A stretch of DNA of 32,780 bases from Saccoglossus kowalevskii (taxonomy: Eukaryota > Hemichordata > Enteropneusta > Harrimaniidae). Of this stretch, positions 28,701 through 32,780 are shown piece after piece (the stretch's first letter is position 1; every line of letters starts with the position of its first letter). Both the position numbers and the translations under genes were made by a program. Location: assembly GCF_000003605.2 (NCBI RefSeq), contig NW_003114959.1, positions 214,777 to 247,556 on the forward strand, given 5' to 3'. A model generated the notes under the pieces. The model saw nothing but the letters and a program-made list of their open reading frames with translations, did no database searches and had not been told where the DNA came from.

Positions 28701-31310
28701 TCCGTTTCTTTGTCTGGGACCAGGGTGGACAGGAATGTTGGAACGTACTCAAAACGATTTTAAAATATAGGGAATCCAATCATGCGTATGTGATAAAAAG
28801 TACCAAAAGTTTGTTTGCATTGCTCTTTGATTAACAAGTTATTGATGTTATATGCAAATGAGTTGCTGGCCTTATTTACGGAGCAGTGGTGTGAAACTTT
28901 CTGTCCTGGCTCAATGTTTAATTACTACAAGCGCGATCAACTAGCTTCGCAAACTACAGAAAAAAAGCAAAAAAACAGTCAAGGCGTAGACGCTTCCAGC
29001 ATGCAAGCTGAATGAAACAGACATACAGCAGGGTTTTTTTTCTAAACCGGGAAACGGGGGTGTAGCGCCCTGATACTCGGCTGGCGCCCTCTTACTGAAT
29101 TACCGATTGAACTTTTAAGTCATAAATATATTTTTTGCTGCCGTACAAAATGAAATCTTTCTCAAATATATTTTTCTCCGTGAAAATTACTCCAAAAATA
29201 TTTCAATGGCGATAGATACACTGCTAAAACGACGCAGAAACCTTCCGATACAGAGTTTCAAGGTTGCCCTGCTCCCTCGTCTGTGTGGGCTCTTGTTCAT
29301 TTCTTCTAGAAAAAACCCTGCATACAGTTGAAAATGATAAGTAAACTTTTTCACCCTTATCTCATATGTCAACAATTTATACTGTTAAAAAAATGGTTTT
29401 TTTTTTATTTATTTATTTTCATGAAAGAGAAAGGCATTTTGGGCGAAACTAAAAAATGTTTCCACATATTTTTTACTCTAAAGGCATTTTAACACTGAAG
29501 TAATAAATTGTTGTTTCACCGTGCTGATAAAATTGCAATGCAATGCAAACACCACTGCTGCTGTTGTCAGACAACTAACTTTTCAGTGTCAAAATACACA
29601 AACGTAAAATGCTTGGTTAATTAAAAATAAAAAAATTACCCTGGAAATTACAGACAAATCGGGAACGAGATGCAGTTTTCAAACACCGCGGAAAAATCGT
29701 GCACTCAGTGATGCTCATCTTGATTATCTTAATAGGAAACCCCCTTGTCAGCTAGCAAAGTAGCATGCACCAGTAGCGATGTCGTAAAGTATGTTGTATG
29801 GCCGTGCTCGACACTATGAATTAGGCATTTCCTGAGTCAGGGTTCATTTAATTTTCATCAACCCGTCTTGTCTGTAGTTGAATGAAACCTGCCTCGATAA
29901 ATAGTTTCCCTTCCAATGCGACTTCATTTCGATTTTTTTTACCGGCGTTTGGGTGATTGAGTAGTAAAAATGCGAATAGCCGTTGTGTAGTCAAATATTA
30001 GGGCCCATTTCAACCGGGTCGTCTAACTTTGCACGGTTCATTTCACAGGGATCGTGAAAACTGCGTCATACAAAGTTATTTCTTAAAGGGGAAGGTAAAT
30101 TTTAACCGACCACATTATTGGTCTGTGCATGTCAGATACAAGAGTGCTTGGATGGAACCCAAATTATAAACCACCTTTTGAAAGATGGCCAAGACTTGTT
30201 TTCCTGTTCATATTTTAGTTTAGCTAAATTTATTTTGTTTGTTGAAAGTTAAACCTAAATCAGTCAAAGTCAATATTACAATGGTGCAAGGGAACAAACA
30301 GATGATGGTTTTGAAGAGCCTATACATACACAATTACATGCATCTGCAGACCAAAAAATAATTATTAAATTGTGACCTTAAACGAATCATCTGTAAGAAT
30401 CTATCATGCTTTGACCATCGCTTGCACACCACTATAAGCCACAACATCTTTAGCTAGCCTAAGGTAGCCTGTTGGTTTCATTAGTTTTAGTAAACAAAAC
30501 ACTATGGCAGTGACAATGTACTTGACAATTAGGTACTAGATTGTGAGGTACATACCTTCTCAATTCCTCTCATGAACTTATCGCTTCTAGAATAATACTT
30601 TTTGGGTTCAATCACCAATTCACATAGTCTTTGTATTGTGAAAGGTGCACTGTAAAGCAATTAACAAGTTTTGATGATAAGGGAAAGTAAACAAACAAAA
30701 AGAATGTAGCAAACATCATTAACAATTGCTTTTATCCTTGAAGCAGTAGAGTCAAATTTTGCACTACTGAGCAGGTTTCTGAGAATATATGCAATGCATC
30801 ATGGAAGAGAGCTTCAAATTGCATTAGGTTTTAATGCTTGATTATAATACAATTTTTTTATTGCATATCAGATTGCACAACATTTTTAGATAATTGATAC
30901 AGAAACCAGCGCAGAAATGCTAAATTTTGACCCTTTTTCAAACTCAAATTTTAGTTTTCTGGAAAAAATTTCAATGACCCCAATTTTGTCACGCATTGGC
31001 TTCAGACATGCAAGTAAATTGGAGCCAGGCTGAATCCAGCCACGTTTATCAGGCTGTCCTTGTTTGAATATTTTATTATCCAGTACACAAAAAGAACTGT
31101 TACGATTCGTAAATTACAAATAACAAGAGCATTACTCACCTACTGAAAGTTTCTAATGCAGTCATTAAACGTATTTTCATTTCTTCAAATTCAACATTTT
31201 CCACATTTGGCAGAACTGGGATTTCTTCATTTGGATTACAATCCACAAACTCCTCTATAGCTAATTCCAACTTGCAAATGAAGAGCTTTTTAACTTTAGA
31301 CCAAGGAAAC
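19286..31310 (-). CDS. PPP4R2: PPP4R2, protein phosphatase 4 regulatory subunit 2, N-terminus missing
   Basis: Exons in gene order are 31310-31140, 30649-30556, 21270-20973, 20692-20018 and 19734-19286, giving 561 residues plus an absent N-terminus. All phases agree. The conserved core reads [53 protein letters not shown] and [13 protein letters not shown], matching the PPP4R2 family domain. The C-terminal half is acidic, contains KRPRYDSED (like the basic KR.R(F/Y)D motif of vertebrate PPP4R2) and ends EEPMDQS. PPP4R2 binds the PP4 catalytic subunit and helps direct it in DNA-damage repair, at centrosomes and with the SMN complex. The protein is longer than the vertebrate one (about 417 residues), largely because of a ten-residue repeat array. 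The first roughly 40 residues are not visible to 32780 and probably lie upstream. Confidence 0.95.
20018..20692 (-). CDS. PPP4R2: PPP4R2 exon carrying a ten-residue repeat array
   Basis: The acceptor reads TTTGTTTACAG and the donor TCAGGTGAAT. After a short Thr/Ser/Glu-rich lead it encodes sixteen copies of a [10 protein letters not shown]-like decapeptide, then a short tail ending DINKSS. Phases (one base carried in and one out) fit both neighbours, so the repeat is part of the reading frame. Confidence 0.9.
20082..20558 (-). repeat. PPP4R2: Coding 30-bp minisatellite in PPP4R2
   Basis: Read on the - strand, units start at 20558 and step by 30 bases, except the seventh (27 bases, ASLVESSDM). 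There are fifteen units and a degenerate sixteenth. The consensus is TSLEE(T/S)(S/T)(N/D)KV. The units at 20131-20250 are almost identical in DNA and those toward 20558 are diverged, so recent copying took place at the 3' side of the array. Each unit has SLEE, a fit to the casein kinase 2 pattern S-x-x-E. Confidence 0.95.
20973..21270 (-). CDS. PPP4R2: PPP4R2 exon with NVVVVTTV and an acidic tail
   Basis: The acceptor reads TCCTTTACAG and the donor GTTGGTAAGT. It begins [14 protein letters not shown], continuing directly from GIEK in the previous exon as in other PPP4R2 proteins. Then [10 protein letters not shown] and a Glu/Asp-rich, probably disordered stretch follow. Confidence 0.93.
21271..21924 (-). 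other. PPP4R2 intron before the gap
   Basis: The part near the gap has a run of TTACGAA-type motifs (21800-21870: AAATTACGAAATTT, ATTTACGAACA twice). Similar TTTTACGAACATATTT occurs near 25062, which hints at one more dispersed repeat. No coding exon. Confidence 0.4.
21925..22542. other. Assembly gap (618 N)
   Basis: Unknown bases inside the large PPP4R2 intron. Exon phases and protein continuity join 30556 to 21270 directly, so no PPP4R2 exon is required here. Frames that run through the N are meaningless. Confidence 1.
22543..23156 (-). other. PPP4R2 intron, no recognised content
   Basis: I see no exon, terminal repeat or hairpin element that I can support. Confidence 0.5.
23157..23365 (-). 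repeat. Inverted copy of the 3' part of the repeat at 1618-2230
   Basis: On the - strand it carries GCTGTTCCAGAGCAATATCT, then ATGTCAATCATTTAAATGTT and CTATATTACTATAAACAAAA. It ends GGGACTGT, hairpin GCCATGAATGGC (23174-23163) and TTGTTTT. The same blocks in the same order are at about 2069-2230 on the + strand, with small insertions and deletions between the copies. Confidence 0.85.
23435..23462. repeat. 28-bp perfect palindrome
   Basis: CCAAAAGATCGCCC (23435-23448) is followed at once by its exact reverse complement. A further copy of one arm, GGGCGATCTTATGG, lies at about 23390. The 13-mer CCAAAAGATCGCC also occurs at about 3757 in an SSUH2 intron. Confidence 0.95.
23463..24747 (-). other. 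PPP4R2 intron, no recognised content
   Basis: This stretch has more CpG than its surroundings. The 136-codon reverse frame ending in the palindrome has no family I recognise. No exon or terminal-repeat pair is visible to me. Confidence 0.45.
24748..24900. repeat. Short diverged repeats of CCGCGAATTAATAGGATACA
   Basis: Four variants follow one another: CCGCGAATAAATAGGATACA (about 24760), GCCGCGAATTAAAAGGATACA without its first base (about 24802), GTGCGAATTAATAGGGA (about 24853) and CCGCGAATTAATCGAAG (about 24870). They probably belong to one dispersed element whose limits I cannot set. Confidence 0.55.
25391..27993 (+). pseudogene. hAT-type transposase pseudogene (ZNF862/KIAA1586-like)
   Basis: A degraded copy of a hAT transposase gene lies antisense in a PPP4R2 intron. 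It starts at ATG 25391 in a good context ([12 protein letters not shown]). A probable intron runs from GTAAGT at 25675 to the acceptor TTTTTAG before 26096. A TTF/BED-like zinc finger follows ([17 protein letters not shown], then [13 protein letters not shown]). The catalytic RNase H-like region has [36 protein letters not shown] and [15 protein letters not shown], and the C-terminal dimerisation region has YPNIAKLV and KTKGRARLK before the stop at 27991. Lesions: a frame change near 25550-25590, TAG 25669, a frame change near 26135, TAA 26203, TAA 26317, one lost base near 26800 and a four-base duplication at about 27502. It cannot make a full transposase. The hAT call is firm; the subfamily is less sure. 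Confidence 0.88.
28000..29021 (-). other. PPP4R2 intron downstream of the hAT remnant
   Basis: AATAAA at about 28049 may be the old poly(A) signal of the transposase gene. At 28137-28206 the string TCTGACTTTTCAGAATTT occurs twice with a partial third copy between. No exon is visible. Confidence 0.4.
29029..29320. mobile_element. hAT-like MITE with target-site duplication
   Basis: The left end CAGGGTTTTTTTTCTA (29029-29044) matches, inverted, the right end TAGAAAAAACCCTG (29307-29320), with two extra T on the left. CATACAG directly flanks both sides (29022-29028 and 29321-29327), possibly part of an 8-bp duplication with one mismatch. CAGGG ends and a 7-8 bp duplication fit the hAT superfamily. 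The 292-bp interior has no coding capacity, so transposase would have to come from elsewhere. Confidence 0.85.
29328..30555 (-). other. PPP4R2 intron, no recognised content
   Basis: AT-rich intron leading up to the donor at 30555. I see no exon or terminal repeats. Confidence 0.5.
30556..30649 (-). CDS. PPP4R2: PPP4R2 exon with [10 protein letters not shown]
   Basis: The acceptor reads TTGCTTTACAG and the donor AAGGTATGTA on the - strand. It encodes [19 protein letters not shown] and [21 protein letters not shown] is the most conserved motif of the family. Confidence 0.97.
31140..31310 (-). CDS. PPP4R2: PPP4R2 exon encoding the start of the conserved core
   Basis: The acceptor reads TACTTTGTAG and the donor AGGTGAGTAA on the - strand. 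The exon is one base, 56 codons and two bases. It encodes [19 protein letters not shown], then [15 protein letters not shown] and ALETFS. This aligns with the segment of human PPP4R2 from about residue 43. Confidence 0.95.
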
Positions 31311-32780
31311 CTACAAAGTAAATCCTTGTAATTTAACTATGGTATAATACCAGTGCTTGCAAATTAATCAAGAAATCATGGACATACCAACACTGGATGA
31401 ACATCAACCAAAGTATTTTGATTTATGTGCGTTGCCGCTATTTACTCTCTACTAGAGATTAATAAAAGGTTAATTAGCTTTTCACTGCAGGCAATCGGCT
31501 TATCAGAATAATCCTGCACAATTCACACCTTCCGAATATGACGACATGCAACTTCAGACCCATCACCACGATTGTGCAACTGTCAACCAGGAAATAAACA
31601 ATTGAAACACAATGACGCGATCTATACTAACAACAAATCAAAGTTGGAATAAGAAATTCTGTTCTTGACTCCAGGTGAATCAGCAAAGCCTACACACCGC
31701 CATTGTTTTAATCTGTGATGAGCTCCCCGATCTTCATATTTATGATACAGCAACTCTGATTGGTGGCGCCAGCTCACAGAATGTTGCAATCAAAAGAGAA
31801 TATACGTAACTATTAACAGCATCACGGACCGGAAATTGTCGGCAGTCAAGTTATGGTTTCTTGAAAAATGTAAAAATTCCTAACATTAAAAGTGGAGAAA
31901 CCGGTTTTACATCCAACGAAAGCAGCGACGGCGAAGTTATGCAGAGTTTCCGGTTGGCTGAAAGGTCAGCTAACAGATGTGATGAATTGCGCATGTTTAT
32001 TTACCCGTCACTGAAACTGCACAACTCTTGTATTCAGTGTTCTCCACCAGGGGTTTTAGGGGGGCCTAACCCATCAAGTTTTACGGCTGTCGAGTTATTC
32101 TCAACACCCGCCCACGAACGTACATCTAGCTGAAATTATTTGTAAAAAGCTTACATTGTTCTTCCTAAGCCTAAACAAAGGAGTAGTTGCCCAATCCTTT
32201 ATTTTGCTATTGTTTCAAGAGTCCAGACATAAACAATGACCACTAGAAGTCTGCAAGCAATTATGTGTATTCATGGCAATGTGTCAATCGCCTGAATTCA
32301 TTGTCGCCCGACATTGGTGCCACTTATTGCTCACAATACGCAACTACAGTGGTTTCAATTTACAGCTGTATTTTTAATAATCTTCTTCCGATCATAAAAT
32401 ACGAACAAAATGTATATGCACTGAAAATAAACAAATATATTAGCAGATTGCATGTAAACATAAAATTAAAATTCTAGCTGTATTTACAACATTCGCTCGA
32501 TTTTCGTGAAAACAGCATGGAGAAGGCAAACTGACCTTTTGGCCTACCCCATTCAATGACCGCCAGCCACCCACTGCTGTAACGATTTATTATCTAAGTT
32601 GCATAGGGGAACAGCGCATTCTGGGTGTTCGTGTACTGAATTCGGAAAGCGGTAAAAATCATCAAACATGGCTGCCGGATTAGTTCACACGAGTATTTGT
32701 AATTGAATATAAATTTTAGTTATCTTTTCCACATACTTTTTTCAATTTATCGATTTTTTTATGTTGAATCTTTTGAGAAC
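31311..32780 (-). other. Upstream part of PPP4R2, no exon found
   Basis: The missing N-terminal exon (family pattern F..KG.....PVL..FL..VA.TG) was looked for on the - strand and not found, so it probably lies beyond 32780. An inverted CCAAT box (GATTGGTGGCGCC, about 31757) and a GC-rich patch near 32530-32680 could be promoter sequence. I cannot support a start site. Confidence 0.4.

Noticed and set aside
31861-32133. 90-codon forward frame upstream of PPP4R2
   Set aside because: It starts at TTG, lacks similarity to anything I know and overlaps an equally open short reverse frame; probably chance in a GC-richer patch.

Overview
The window is nuclear DNA of an animal. It is AT-rich, has intron-rich genes with canonical GT-AG junctions, and contains many short dispersed repeats, minisatellites and decayed DNA transposons. 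The two genes are conserved across Metazoa. The repeat style (hairpin-started, microsatellite-bearing short elements) suggests a marine invertebrate, but I cannot name the phylum from sequence alone.

Layout. (1) 1-250: a 37-bp tandem repeat. (2) 305-16574, + strand: ten exons of an SSUH2 (ssu-2 homologue) gene. Its 5' exons lie outside the window; its stop codon is at 16572-16574 and a poly(A) signal at 16914. Its introns carry hairpin-ended dispersed repeats, a perfect 22-bp minisatellite (6551-6907), a short inverted-repeat element (8418-8526) and a decayed Mutator-like transposase remnant (about 10400-11110). (3) 16.9-17.7 kb: a short tail-to-tail spacer. (4) 17.7-31.3 kb, - strand: PPP4R2, regulatory subunit 2 of protein phosphatase 4. 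Five exons are visible, including the stop at 19286-19288 and a long 3' UTR. The roughly 40 N-terminal residues are missing and were not found in the window. Its exon at 20018-20692 holds a 10-residue repeat array. (5) The 9.3-kb intron at 21271-30555 contains a 618-base assembly gap, an inverted copy of a repeat also found in SSUH2, a 28-bp perfect palindrome, a hAT-type transposase pseudogene on the opposite strand (25391-27993) and a 292-bp hAT-like MITE with 7-bp target duplications.

The two genes show no functional link; they are convergent neighbours. The most unusual signal is a shared architecture among the dispersed elements. Some start with a strong hairpin whose stem differs between copies but still pairs. 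Several end with a small hairpin, also with paired substitutions, followed by (C)TTGTTT. That pattern suggests selection on terminal structure, as in rolling-circle or other structure-recognised mobile elements.
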